A stretch of DNA of 64,000 bases from Anaerolineae bacterium (lineage in GTDB: Bacteria; Chloroflexota; Anaerolineae; Aggregatilineales; Phototrophicaceae): positions 1 to 64,000 of the forward strand of contig JAEURA010000095.1 of assembly GCA_016789005.1 (NCBI GenBank), written 5' to 3'. The notes beneath the pieces are model-generated. The model did no database searches, was not told where the DNA came from, and saw only the letters and a program-made list of their open reading frames with translations. Of the stretch, positions 16,314 through 25,305 are shown piece by piece (position 1 is the stretch's first letter; every line of letters begins with the position of its first letter). Position numbers and translations under genes: made by a program.

Positions 16314-17591
16314 ATGAGTGCACCGGTCGTCGAGCTGGAACAGACGGAGCATCGTAACTACACGCATCTTGTCTACGACATCGCCTGGTTTGGTCTGGCG
16401 CTCGCCGCAACGTCGCGTTTTCTTTCGGTTTATGCGATTCGCCTGGGAGCGACGCCCGTCGATCTCGGTTGGATCGCTTCGCTTCCGGCACTGGTTCTAA
16501 TGATCTCGGCTTCTTTCGGAAGCCGCTGGCTGCGCCGCTTCAAGAACACCCATGACGCCATGCTGCTGCCGGGGTTCGGCTTCCGCCTGCTCTTCCTGCT
16601 CCCGGTCTTCGCGCCGTTCATGCCGCCGGATATTCAACCGCTCTGGTTGATCGCCTCCGTCACGCTGCCGGCGATCCCTCAGGGCATCGCGGGCGTGGTC
16701 TTCATCATCGCGATGCGCAACTCGATCTTCGACAATCACATTCCTGCCCTGCTGGGACGGCGAGCGCTGGCATTGAATGCGGCAATCGGCGTCGGCGCGC
16801 TCGGTTTTGGGCTTCTGCTGGAACAGGTCGTCTTCCCGACCAATTACCAGCTGATGTTCCTCACCGCCTTCGCCTTCGCCCTGGTCAGCATGTGGCATGT
16901 AAACCGACTGCACATCCTCACCGAACCGCAGCACACCCCTGCCGCGTCCAGCGGCGAAGCAGCGTCCGAGCCGCAATCAACAAGCGCCTGGCGCAACCGC
17001 AAATTCCGCCGGGTCGCCTTCGTGACCGCCGTCATCCACCTGGCTTTCTTCGCCATCGTCCCGATTACACCGCTGTATCTGGTGGACAGGCTCGGCGCTG
17101 ATGAAGGATTTATGGCGTTGTTTGGCATGCTGGAACTGCTGTCTGGCGCGATTGTTTCGCTGGTCGCTCCGCGCCTGATCCGGCGGATCGGCGCGGAAAA
17201 GCTCATCGCCCTGGCGATGGGAGGCACAGCACTCGCGGCGCTGGCGATTGCCGCCGCGCCTTCGCTCCCCTTCACGTTGATCGCCGCCTTTCTCTCCGGC
17301 GGTTCGTGGACCGCGGCAGCCTCCGTTGGGTTGTGGTCGCTCTACATGGAACGCACGCCCTCAGAGCAGCCCGCCAAGTACTCCACTGCGTTTCACCAGG
17401 CGGTGGGAATCTCTGTCTTCATCGGTCCGATGGTGGGCAGCCTGCTGGCAAGTCATGGCGTCAACCTGCTGCTGATCATCCTGCTCGGCGCGGTACTGCG
17501 TATCATCGCCGCAGCGTTGATCGCGTATAACCAGCGCCGTACAACCGACTACCGCAGCACATCGGAGCAGCGGGCGGTTCAGGCAATTTAG
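16314..17591 (+). CDS. MFS transporter
   Basis: About twelve hydrophobic segments in 425 aa, in two halves separated by a soluble loop (around residues 210-240, Ser/Glu/Pro-rich). Charged motifs of the MFS type (RRFKNTHDAML, RLIRRIGAEK) occupy the loops between helices 2-3 and 8-9. ATG 16314 (MSAPVVELEQ) is chosen, with AGAGGA upstream; an extension to 16212 would add 34 residues of non-coding-like sequence. The stop overlaps the convergent gene by 4 bp. Substrate cannot be inferred. Confidence 0.82.
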   Translation: MSAPVVELEQTEHRNYTHLVYDIAWFGLALAATSRFLSVYAIRLGATPVDLGWIASLPALVLMISASFGSRWLRRFKNTHDAMLLPGFGFRLLFLLPVFAPFMPPDIQPLWLIASVTLPAIPQGIAGVVFIIAMRNSIFDNHIPALLGRRALALNAAIGVGALGFGLLLEQVVFPTNYQLMFLTAFAFALVSMWHVNRLHILTEPQHTPAASSGEAASEPQSTSAWRNRKFRRVAFVTAVIHLAFFAIVPITPLYLVDRLGADEGFMALFGMLELLSGAIVSLVAPRLIRRIGAEKLIALAMGGTALAALAIAAAPSLPFTLIAAFLSGGSWTAAASVGLWSLYMERTPSEQPAKYSTAFHQAVGISVFIGPMVGSLLASHGVNLLLIILLGAVLRIIAAALIAYNQRRTTDYRSTSEQRAVQAI

Positions 17592-18223
17592 GCGGCAGGC
17601 GTCAACGTCACCGTAGCCAGCGGCGGCGGTGGCATCGTCGGCGCTGCCAAGCCGGTGTCGGCGGCGCGAGTCTCCGCCGTTGGAGGAACCTGCGGCGTTG
17701 CGCTGGCGGGTTCGGGCGTCGGCGTTGTCGTCGGTGGGAGTGTGCTGGTCGGCGTCGGCGTCGGGTTGACGGCTTCGATGACGCTCTCGTGCATGTATGC
17801 CAGATCGATGCGGCGGGTATTCGGGTTCAAGTCAAGGGTATACCATTCGCTGCCGGCTTCACGCCCCACGACGCACATGATCGTCCCCTGGTTGACCTGG
17901 GTCAGCACCGCGCCGCTGGTCGCCGGCGCCTCACGGACGATGCCGGCAGGGACACTGACGCGAAAATCCTGACAGGTGGGCGGCGGAGTCGCCGTAGGAC
18001 GCAGAGTCGTCTGCGCCTGTGGAATGGCGCGCGTGACGCGGGCAGCCGTCGCGCTGGCGATCACTTCTGCCTGCCGCGTGGCTTCATCCACGCCCAAGCC
18101 GCCTGTGCGAAAATACAGCTGGAGACCGTTGAAGAGGTAGTATGCGCCGAAGACCAGCGCGATGGCGATCAGAAACGCCAGAGGCGACGGTGACCGCGAT
18201 CGGCTGCCGCGATACCTTCCCAT
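17588..18223 (-). CDS. Membrane-anchored protein with bacterial SH3-like domain and Pro/Thr linkers
   Basis: A basic start is followed by one transmembrane helix (about residues 14-33). A Thr/Pro linker leads to a ~60-residue domain that reads as SH3b: VPAGIVREAPATSGAVLTQV, then a Gly and EWYTLDL. The C-terminal 60 residues are a PTPTPTS-type low-complexity tail. The domain order implies one membrane anchor with an extracellular cell-wall or ligand-binding module. It converges on the MFS gene with 4 bp overlap of the stops. Such Pro/Thr-rich secreted proteins are common in Chloroflexota. Confidence 0.72.
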   Translation of the reverse strand: MGRYRGSRSRSPSPLAFLIAIALVFGAYYLFNGLQLYFRTGGLGVDEATRQAEVIASATAARVTRAIPQAQTTLRPTATPPPTCQDFRVSVPAGIVREAPATSGAVLTQVNQGTIMCVVGREAGSEWYTLDLNPNTRRIDLAYMHESVIEAVNPTPTPTSTLPPTTTPTPEPASATPQVPPTAETRAADTGLAAPTMPPPPLATVTLTPAA

Positions 18224-18242
18224 AAGTGGAATTGAGACCTGA

Positions 18243-18608
18243 TCAGCCGATGAAGCGGCGGACCCGCTCGATCAAGCCCTGCCAGCCGTCCGGCTTATGA
18301 TAGTAATCATCGGCTCCGACTTCCTGAGCGCGCTGGAAATCGGTTTTGAGGTTAGAAGCGGTCAGGATGATGATGGGTATCGCCTGGGTCGCCGGATCGC
18401 TTTTGAGCTGCGCACAGACCTCAAAGCCGTCGGGTTCGCCCAGCCGCCCATCCATCAGGATAAGGTCCGGTTTCAGGTTCGGAATCAGTGACAGCGCCTG
18501 ATTGCCGCTGAACGCCGTCTTGGTCGCGTAACCACTGCGTTTGAGGACCGTCTCGATCAAATCACGATTCATCTGGTCATCGTCGACGATCATTACCAGC
18601 TTACCCAT
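18243..18608 (-). CDS. Single-domain response regulator (CheY-like receiver)
   Basis: The 121-aa protein is a receiver domain only. VDDDQMNRD gives the acidic pocket, LILMDGRLGEPDG the phospho-acceptor Asp, ILTAS the conserved Thr/Ser and YYHKPDG the conserved Lys. There is no output domain, so it acts by protein contact or as a phosphate relay. ATG 18608 is preferred because AGGAAG lies 3 bases upstream; a longer in-frame start at 18626 lacks this. A good TATAAT sits upstream at 18646-18651. No cognate kinase is adjacent. Confidence 0.9.
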   Translation of the reverse strand: MGKLVMIVDDDQMNRDLIETVLKRSGYATKTAFSGNQALSLIPNLKPDLILMDGRLGEPDGFEVCAQLKSDPATQAIPIIILTASNLKTDFQRAQEVGADDYYHKPDGWQGLIERVRRFIG

Positions 18609-18645
18609 GCTTCCTGACCTATCCAAGCTTACACGCTAGAGCACT

Positions 18646-18651
18646 ATTATA
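18646..18651 (-). promoter_or_regulatory. -10 element for the response regulator gene
   Basis: TATAAT on the minus strand, 38 bp before the start codon. The -35 position (TTTCAT) is weak, so only the -10 is well supported. Confidence 0.4.
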
Positions 18652-18658
18652 AAGCCTG

Positions 18659-18686
18659 TTGCGGCGGCATGAAACCATGATATATT
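18659..18686 (+). promoter_or_regulatory. Candidate sigma-70-type promoter for the Ca2+/H+ exchanger gene
   Basis: TTGCGG (18659-18664), 16-bp spacer, TATATT (18681-18686), placing the transcription start about 48 bases before ATG 18741. It is divergent from, and close to, the response regulator promoter. Confidence 0.4.
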
Positions 18687-18740
18687 CTCACACCGCTCGC
18701 TTGCATCCTGCGGTCTTGCTCTGAGGAATGGACCGGTCTC

Positions 18741-19862
18741 ATGCGCATCCCCACAATCTACTACATGCTGGTATTTGCGCCGGCGGCGATTATCGCCCGG
18801 TTTGCCAACGCCGATCCGGTGATCGTCTTTCTACTCTCGGCGCTGGGCTTGATACCGCTCGCCAAGCTGATCGGAGAGGCAACCGAAGAGCTGGCGGTTT
18901 ACACGGGACCCAAGATCGGTGGGCTGCTGAACGCCACGCTTGGAAACGCCGCCGAACTGATCATCACAATCTTCGCTATCAACGCCGGACTGCTTGACCT
19001 AGTGCGAGCGTCGATCACCGGGTCGATCATCGGCAACCTGCTGCTCGTCCTGGGGTTCAGCCTGCTGATGGGCGGTCTGCGCAACGGCATGCAGATGTTT
19101 GATCGGCGCACCGCCGGTCTGAACGCCACGCTGCTGGTGCTTTCGGTCCTGGTACTGGCGATCCCTTCGCTCTTTGACCGTGTGCTGGTCGAAGTGCCCC
19201 AGTCTGAACTGTTGTTCAGCGAAGGCGTCGCGCTCATCGCCATCATCCTTTATGGTCTGAGTGTGCTCTATTCGTTCACCTCTGGGACAAGCCAGGATGC
19301 GCAGCACGCGCCGGATAATCACGGCGTCCCCGCTGGGACCGACACCGCCATCATGCGTGCGGCGGCTCCGGTGCACACGGCGCGCTGGACGGTACGCTTC
19401 GCCGTGTCTGCTCTGATTGCCGCAACCGTGTTCACCGCCGTCATCAGCGAGACCCTGGTCGGCGCCGTCGAACCGGTCGTCGAACAGCTGGGTCTGACCG
19501 AATTTTTCCTGGGCATCATCATCATCCCGCTGGTGGGCAATATCGCCGAACATCTGGTCGCGGTTCAGGTCGCCATCAAGAACAAGATGGAACTCAGCCT
19601 CGCCGTCTCTGTCGGGTCGAGCCTGCAAATCGCCCTGTTCGTCGCCCCGGTGCTGGTCTTCGCCAGCGTGCTGATGGGCAACCAGCTGCTGCTGGTCTTC
19701 AACGACTTTGAGCTGATCGCCCTGATCGGCGCGTCGCTGATCACCGCACTGATCGCCCTCGACGGCGAATCCAACTGGCTGGAAGGGGCGATGCTGCTTG
19801 CAGTCTATCTGATCCTGGCGCTGGCGTTCTTCTTCCTGCCGCCGACCATCATTCACTCCTGA
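18741..19862 (+). CDS. Ca2+/H+ antiporter (CaCA family, CAX type)
   Basis: Eleven or so membrane segments in 373 aa. The two signature alpha-repeats are visible: GGLLNATLGNAAELI in the first half (about residues 54-68) and IPLVGNIAEHLVAV in the second (about 252-265). The conserved Glu residues sit in the GNAAE and GNIAE helices that bind the cation. The second half has opposite orientation, as in all CAX proteins. It would export cytoplasmic Ca2+ using the proton gradient. The next gene starts 10 bp after its stop. Confidence 0.93.
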   Translation: MRIPTIYYMLVFAPAAIIARFANADPVIVFLLSALGLIPLAKLIGEATEELAVYTGPKIGGLLNATLGNAAELIITIFAINAGLLDLVRASITGSIIGNLLLVLGFSLLMGGLRNGMQMFDRRTAGLNATLLVLSVLVLAIPSLFDRVLVEVPQSELLFSEGVALIAIILYGLSVLYSFTSGTSQDAQHAPDNHGVPAGTDTAIMRAAAPVHTARWTVRFAVSALIAATVFTAVISETLVGAVEPVVEQLGLTEFFLGIIIIPLVGNIAEHLVAVQVAIKNKMELSLAVSVGSSLQIALFVAPVLVFASVLMGNQLLLVFNDFELIALIGASLITALIALDGESNWLEGAMLLAVYLILALAFFFLPPTIIHS

Positions 19863-19872
19863 CACAGATCCT

Positions 19873-20937
19873 ATGCTTCGGAATCTGCAATCCCTCACGT
19901 TGTGGCAGCGCCGCCTGGTCTTCTTCCTGATGTTCGGCGGCATTCTGATGGCGCTGGTCGCCGTGACCTGGCTCCTGGCGCGCGGGGCGCTGGTCGGCGG
20001 GGAACGCGTTCAGGGCGTTCCGCTCAGCCCAGGGATCGCCGTCCGCGAGCTGGTCGCGCTGCCCGGCGATGATGCCTATCCCGCCACCGTCGCCGCCGGA
20101 CCTGACGGGGTAATCTATACCGGAAGCTATAAGAACGGGGCGATCTGGTCCATCACCCTGGATGAAACACTCGGTGGAACAGCAACCGAGTTGCCCCACA
20201 CGCGCGAGGGCATCGGCGCAGCCAGCGGCATCGCCGTCGCCGCAGATGGCTCCCTATTGGTCGTCGATCAGCACGATGCCGATCCGCGCACGGCAGGCGG
20301 TGATGTCAAGCGAGTCACCACCGAGGGCGTCGCGCTGTTCGCCGAGATCGATGATGCGCAGGGGTTCGTCGCCCCAAACGACATCGTGATCGACTCGCTC
20401 GGCAGGGTTTACGTCAGCGACCCCGGGCGCAACGAAATCTGGCGCTTCGAGGCGGATGGCAGCGGCGGCGCGGTCTGGTGGGTCGCCCCTGACCTCGCGC
20501 CTGCCGAGAGCGGCAGCGCCAGCGCCAGACGGCGCGGTCTGACCGGTCTGGCGTACGATGCGACGCGCGACGCCATCATCGTTACCGATCCGGAATACAA
20601 CGAGATCTTCCGCGTCTCTGTCGCGGCAGGGGGATTGGAACTCCTCTATCAGCATGGGACGCGACAGCGCCCACCCGGTTTCGACGGCGCTACAGTTGCA
20701 CCGGATGGGACACTCTACGTCGCAGCGCTCGGCGTAAACAGCATCGCGCGGGTGCAGGATAATGAACTGGAATACCTGGCATCCGGCTTTCGCGGAGCCA
20801 GCGATGTCGAGTTCGTCGCCCCAAATCGGCTGATCGTCGCCAATTTCGACCAGACCTCGCTGGCTCCGGTCATCGTGCCGCTTTTCGCGCCACAGCTCCC
20901 GTTCGCCCTCGACGTGATCGAGTTGCCTGCGCCTTAG
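19873..20937 (+). CDS. SMP-30/NHL-type beta-propeller protein, membrane-anchored
   Basis: One transmembrane helix near the N-terminus (about residues 18-37) is followed by a propeller-like region with repeats such as AAGPDGVIYTGS, DSLGRVYVSDPGRNEIW and VAPDGTLYVAALG. This repeat spacing fits gluconolactonase/strictosidine synthase-like folds. The length of 354 aa allows six blades. No clear set of metal-binding residues can be assigned by eye, so enzymatic activity (lactonase) or a binding role are both open. It starts 10 bp after the Ca2+/H+ exchanger. Confidence 0.78.
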   Translation: MLRNLQSLTLWQRRLVFFLMFGGILMALVAVTWLLARGALVGGERVQGVPLSPGIAVRELVALPGDDAYPATVAAGPDGVIYTGSYKNGAIWSITLDETLGGTATELPHTREGIGAASGIAVAADGSLLVVDQHDADPRTAGGDVKRVTTEGVALFAEIDDAQGFVAPNDIVIDSLGRVYVSDPGRNEIWRFEADGSGGAVWWVAPDLAPAESGSASARRRGLTGLAYDATRDAIIVTDPEYNEIFRVSVAAGGLELLYQHGTRQRPPGFDGATVAPDGTLYVAALGVNSIARVQDNELEYLASGFRGASDVEFVAPNRLIVANFDQTSLAPVIVPLFAPQLPFALDVIELPAP

Positions 20938-20984
20938 GCAGAGCGGGATACGATCATTCGTTCAGCAGAGCTTCAGCAGGAACA

Positions 20985-21803
20985 ATGCCTATTTCCTCAA
21001 AGACATTCGCTGTTGCATTGATTGCCCTGGCGCTGGGCGGCTGCAACTTCTTCTCGCAGCCGTCAGACATCCAGACAGAGAATTTGCAGAGCGAACTGGC
21101 ACGCACACAGATCGCCGGCATCCGCGCCACGGGAACCGCTGCCGCCGAACGCCTGGCGATCACCATCGAATTCGCTCAGGAAGCCGTTCAGAACGCCGAA
21201 CTGCAGAGCACACGCATCGCCTCGACTCTGATAGCGCAGGGCACGCCGTTCGTCGAACTGCCGGAGTTCGCAGGGGCGGCTGCCACCCCGGAGATCGCCG
21301 GCGGCGATGTGCAGCAGACGCTCCCGACCGACTCCGGGCTGCCCGTGATCCCGAATCCGCTGATCACGCCGGGCGTGATCGTGACCCAGGGGGCGAGCGC
21401 GCGCGGCGACGCTCCTCTGGCGCAGCCGACTCCGACGCCGCTGATCGACGAACAGAGCGAGGGTGGAGGCAGCGCGCTTTCGAACATCCAGGTCAGCGCC
21501 CGCGTCGGCGGGGACGACTGCGCCGTGAATCCATCGACCAGCTTCAGCCAGGGAATCACCGATTTGTACGTGGTGGCGACGGCGAACGTCAGCGCCGGCG
21601 CGACGCTCAGCGCGCGCTGGACACGAGAAGGCGTCGAAGTGGCATACTACGAATGGACTCCCGATTTCAACATCGGCGGCGCGTGCATCTGGTTTCACCT
21701 GCCCGCCAGCGATGCAGATCTTGCCGCAGGAAACTGGGCGGTACAGATGTCGATCAACGACAGCCCGGTCGGTCAGCCGGTGGCATTCACCATCAACGGC
21801 TGA
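20985..21803 (+). CDS. Lipoprotein of unknown function with coiled-coil-like segment
   Basis: The signal peptide ends in a lipobox LALGGC (Cys at residue 20), so the mature protein is lipid-anchored. The next ~65 residues are helical and rich in Ala, Thr and Gln (a likely coiled coil). A Pro/Thr linker (about 145-155) follows, then a ~100-residue beta-rich C-terminal domain with two Cys that could pair. I do not recognise the domain. ATG 20985 follows AGCAGGAAC. It lies between the propeller protein and an ABC exporter, all on the plus strand. Confidence 0.75.
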   Translation: MPISSKTFAVALIALALGGCNFFSQPSDIQTENLQSELARTQIAGIRATGTAAAERLAITIEFAQEAVQNAELQSTRIASTLIAQGTPFVELPEFAGAAATPEIAGGDVQQTLPTDSGLPVIPNPLITPGVIVTQGASARGDAPLAQPTPTPLIDEQSEGGGSALSNIQVSARVGGDDCAVNPSTSFSQGITDLYVVATANVSAGATLSARWTREGVEVAYYEWTPDFNIGGACIWFHLPASDADLAAGNWAVQMSINDSPVGQPVAFTING

Positions 21804-21823
21804 TTACCTGCTCGTATGGGGAG

Positions 21824-21851
21824 TTGAACCCCCGCCAGCATCCCCTATAGT
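21824..21851 (+). promoter_or_regulatory. Candidate promoter for the ABC exporter gene
   Basis: TTGAAC (21824-21829), 16-bp spacer, TATAGT (21846-21851). It would start transcription about 40 bases before ATG 21897. The same stretch read on the minus strand resembles a degenerate tRNA, so the two interpretations compete. Confidence 0.4.
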
Positions 21852-21896
21852 ACAGAGGAACGTCCACCGATTGACCGATAGAGCGAGGTGCCGACG

Positions 21897-23822
21897 ATGT
21901 GGCGCTATATGTATCCCGGCGGCGATGATGACAAGAAACCGGTAATCACCTGGGCGCTGGTCCGGCGCGTGTTCGGCTATGCGACGCCCTATCGCACCCA
22001 GATCATCCTGTCCTTGCTGCTGATCCTGCTGTCGTCGGGTCTGGGCTTGCTGACTCCCCTGATCTTTCGAGATCTGATCGACTACACCCTGCCTAACGGC
22101 TTGGTGGAACGGCTCAACCTGCTGGCGGTGACGCTGGTCCTCCTGCCGGTGCTTACCAGCATCATCGGCATCGCCAACCGGCGGCTCAATGCCGATGTGG
22201 GAGAAGGCGTGATCTACGATCTGCGCCGCCATCTGTACGGACACCTCCAGCGGATGTCGCTGCGCTTCTTCACCAACACGCGCTCCGGCGAACTCATCAG
22301 CCGGCTTAACAACGATGTAGTCAACGCTCAGAGTGCGATCAGCGACACGATTGTTGGAATCGTCACCAACTTCGTCCAGCTCGTCGCCACGCTGGGCGTC
22401 ATGCTCTCGCTGGACTGGCGGCTGACGATCCTGGGTCTGATGGTTTTCCCAATGTTTTTCTATATCGGTCGAGCGATGGGCAAACACCTGCGCGTCATCG
22501 CCCGTGAGGCGATGGACATCAATGCCGAGATGAACGCGATGGTGACCGAGACGCTCAACATCAGCGGCGCGCTGCTGGTCAAGTTGTTCGGTCGGCGTGA
22601 AATGGAAGTCACCCGCTTCGAAGACCGTGCCGGACGTGTGCGCGACATCGGCGTGCGCCGTGCCGTGCTGGGCAGCCGGTTCTGGGCGCTGATCGGTTTG
22701 ACGGGCGTGGTCGGAACCGCTCTAGTCTACTGGGTCGGCGGGCATCTCGTGCTCGGCGGCGTCTTCACTGTCGGCACTATCGTCGCTTTCGCCGCTTACC
22801 TGGGTCAGCTGTACGGTCCGCTGGAATACCTGATCAACGCGCCGGTCAGCTTCAGCACCTCGATGGTCAGCTTCGAGCGCGTGTTCGAGGTCCTCGATCT
22901 CCCCGTGGAGATCGCCGAAAAGCCGAACCCCACCCGCCTTGAAGAGGTGCGCGGCGCGATCACCTTCGAGGATGTCACTTTCCGCTACCCCTCTTCCAGC
23001 GACGGGCTGTTGGAGGAGGTGCGGCGCTATGGCAAGACGGATAACGTCCGGGCGGTGCTGTCCGGGGGTAAGGCAGCTCTTGATATGGGAACGCCCGACG
23101 CCGCCGCTGTGACCCAGGCGCGCGAGCATGCGCTGGAAAATCTGTCTTTCCGCATCGAGCCGGGGCAGCTCGCAGCACTGGTCGGACCGAGCGGCGCGGG
23201 CAAGACGACCCTGACCTACCTCGTCCCCCGCCTGTACGATCCGAGCAGCGGGCGCATCCTGCTCGACGGGCATGACCTGCGCGACCTGCGTCTGGATTCG
23301 CTGACCGATCAGGTCGGCATGGTGACGCAGGAGACTTATCTGTTCCACGACAGCATCTTGACCAACCTGCTCTACGCCAAACCAGCGGCGACGGCGGCGC
23401 AGGTGCAGGCAGCTGCCAGGGCAGCGAACATCCACGACTTCATCATGGGGCTGCCCGATGGATACAACACCATTGTCGGCGAACGCGGCTACCGGCTGAG
23501 CGGCGGCGAAAAGCAGCGGCTCGCCATCGCCCGCGTCATCCTCAAAGACCCGCGCGTGCTGGTCCTGGACGAGGCAACCAGCCACCTCGACAGCCAATCG
23601 GAAGCGCTGATCCAGGACGCGCTGGAGAAGATCATGCAGAACCGCACCAGCATCGTTATCGCGCATCGGCTCAGCACCATCCTTGCGGCAGATCAGATTT
23701 TCGTGATGGATCGCGGGCGAATCGTCGAACGGGGCACACATGACGCACTGCTGGCGCAGGCGGGATTATACGCTCAGCTCTATGACACGCAGTTCAGGGC
23801 GCAGCGTGAACTGACGCTGTGA
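21897..23822 (+). CDS. ABC transporter, fused permease and ATPase (exporter type)
   Basis: Residues 1-320 form a six-helix exporter membrane domain. The ATPase follows with Walker A GPSGAGKT (about residue 430), signature LSGGEKQR (about 534), Walker B VLVLDEATSHLD and the switch His in IAHRLST. About 45 extra residues (roughly 365-410, containing LLEEVRRYGKTDNVRAVL) lie between the first strand of the ATPase and the segment leading to Walker A; most exporters lack them. ATG 21897 is chosen over GTG 21888 because GAGG lies 8 bases upstream. It probably works as a homodimer or with another half-transporter. Substrate unknown. Confidence 0.92.
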   Translation: MWRYMYPGGDDDKKPVITWALVRRVFGYATPYRTQIILSLLLILLSSGLGLLTPLIFRDLIDYTLPNGLVERLNLLAVTLVLLPVLTSIIGIANRRLNADVGEGVIYDLRRHLYGHLQRMSLRFFTNTRSGELISRLNNDVVNAQSAISDTIVGIVTNFVQLVATLGVMLSLDWRLTILGLMVFPMFFYIGRAMGKHLRVIAREAMDINAEMNAMVTETLNISGALLVKLFGRREMEVTRFEDRAGRVRDIGVRRAVLGSRFWALIGLTGVVGTALVYWVGGHLVLGGVFTVGTIVAFAAYLGQLYGPLEYLINAPVSFSTSMVSFERVFEVLDLPVEIAEKPNPTRLEEVRGAITFEDVTFRYPSSSDGLLEEVRRYGKTDNVRAVLSGGKAALDMGTPDAAAVTQAREHALENLSFRIEPGQLAALVGPSGAGKTTLTYLVPRLYDPSSGRILLDGHDLRDLRLDSLTDQVGMVTQETYLFHDSILTNLLYAKPAATAAQVQAAARAANIHDFIMGLPDGYNTIVGERGYRLSGGEKQRLAIARVILKDPRVLVLDEATSHLDSQSEALIQDALEKIMQNRTSIVIAHRLSTILAADQIFVMDRGRIVERGTHDALLAQAGLYAQLYDTQFRAQRELTL

Positions 23823-23839
23823 TCCTGGCGCATCCTCCA

Positions 23840-23878
23840 CTTCCCCCTCAGCCCAGACGGGACCGCTGAGGGGGGAAG
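23840..23878. terminator. Bidirectional hairpin terminator
   Basis: CTTCCCCCTCAGC (23840-23852) pairs with GCTGAGGGGGGAAG (23865-23878) with a single bulge, forming a 13-bp GC-rich stem between the convergent ABC exporter and MFS genes. No long U-tract is present, but position and stability favour a terminator for both. Confidence 0.65.
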
Positions 23879-23880
23879 CA

Positions 23881-25206
23881 TCATAGCGCGCCGCTGGACG
23901 CAGGAGCGGTCTCGGTGGTCTCACGCGGTGAGTGTTCTGCGTGACGCATCGGGTTGCGCATCAGGATCAGCGCTACCACCGCTGTGAGGATGCCCGCCGC
24001 TGCCGCGACGACAAAAGTCGCCTCAAAACCCACAGCATCCGCCAGCCAGCCGCCGAGCATCGGCGCAAACAGCGTCGCCGGAGCCACCAGCGTGTTCGCC
24101 AGACCGATGTAGTACGGGCGATCTTCCTCCGCGCCGAAGTCTACGATCATGGCGTTGGCGACTGTCCAGGCGCCGCCGTTAGAGAGACCGAACAGGATGA
24201 AGACCGGAAAGAACCAGTTCGGGCTGGTCGCGAGCAGCGCCAGGATGGCGCTCGCTCCTGCCAGCAGTCCGGCGATACCAAACATGACGCGGCGGTTCCA
24301 GCGATCTCCCAGCCAGCCGAACAGCGGGTTGCCAATCGTCGCCGAAAGCAGAAGAACCCCGGTGAGCACACCGACTGTTGCCGGGTCCATCTCGAAACGC
24401 CTGACCGCGAACACCGTGTAGAAGGCAGAGCCGATAGACGCCGCCTGAATGAGCATACGTCCAACAATGAACAGTCGGTAGTTGCCGTCCTGGCGCAGGA
24501 TCGCTACAAGGTGCTGGCGAAAGGCTGCCCCGTGCAGGCTCACTTCGCTCTTCGGTTCGGTCGCGGGTTCGCGGGTCATGGCGATGAAGCAGAACGACAC
24601 GAACATCAGCACGCCGGCGATCAGGAAATTGACGGCAAAGCCTTCGCTCGATCCTCCCGACGCCGCAAGGATCACGCCGGCAGCGAGCGCCGCGCCGCTG
24701 CTGAGCAGGTTGGCGGCTGCCGATTGCGACCCGTAGAACGTGCCGCGCTGGTTGGGAGGGATGATCTTGGCGACCATGCTCTGCCAGGCGGTCGCCGCGA
24801 ACCCGCCGCCGAACGCCTGAATCCCGGCGAGCAGGAAGGTCAGCACCAGCGTCAGATCGCGCCCCAGCGTTGGGGAGAACAGCGCCACCAGCGCCAGCCC
24901 AAGGAAGGGCCAGCGTTCATGGACCGTCAGGCGAATCACCATCGGCTTGAAGCGCCACATCCGCGAGACATGGCTCGCCGTCAGAATTTGCGGGAGCTGC
25001 CAGCCGATCAGATGAATCGAGGCAATCATCCCGATCAGCAGTTTTGAATCGGTCAGGGTGTTCACGAACAGCGGGATGATGGTGACAAATGAGGCAAAAC
25101 CCAGCGCCATGCCAAAGAAAGCGCCGTCCGTGACGTTGACGACGAAATTGAAGCGAACGTTCTTCCTGATCTCGCTCAGCACAGTCGATACTGCCTCATG
25201 CGTCAC
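23881..25206 (-). CDS. MFS transporter
   Basis: A twelve-helix transporter of 441 aa with two homologous halves. WLGDRWNRRVMFG (between helices 8 and 9) is the MFS loop motif. GTFYGSQSAAANLLSSGAAL resembles the central segment of drug/sugar efflux members. It ends in a hydrophilic His/Glu/Thr tail. The gene is convergent with the ABC exporter and separated from the methyltransferase upstream by 99 bp. Substrate unknown. Confidence 0.85.
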   Translation of the reverse strand: MTHEAVSTVLSEIRKNVRFNFVVNVTDGAFFGMALGFASFVTIIPLFVNTLTDSKLLIGMIASIHLIGWQLPQILTASHVSRMWRFKPMVIRLTVHERWPFLGLALVALFSPTLGRDLTLVLTFLLAGIQAFGGGFAATAWQSMVAKIIPPNQRGTFYGSQSAAANLLSSGAALAAGVILAASGGSSEGFAVNFLIAGVLMFVSFCFIAMTREPATEPKSEVSLHGAAFRQHLVAILRQDGNYRLFIVGRMLIQAASIGSAFYTVFAVRRFEMDPATVGVLTGVLLLSATIGNPLFGWLGDRWNRRVMFGIAGLLAGASAILALLATSPNWFFPVFILFGLSNGGAWTVANAMIVDFGAEEDRPYYIGLANTLVAPATLFAPMLGGWLADAVGFEATFVVAAAAGILTAVVALILMRNPMRHAEHSPRETTETAPASSGAL

Positions 25207-25305
25207 ATTACAGTCTGAGTTGCCCTATTCCGCTCATTCTAGCATGCGCCGGCGAAACCCGTATAGAGCCGCGAAAAGGTTTACACAGACCGTTCATGCT
25301 GCGAA

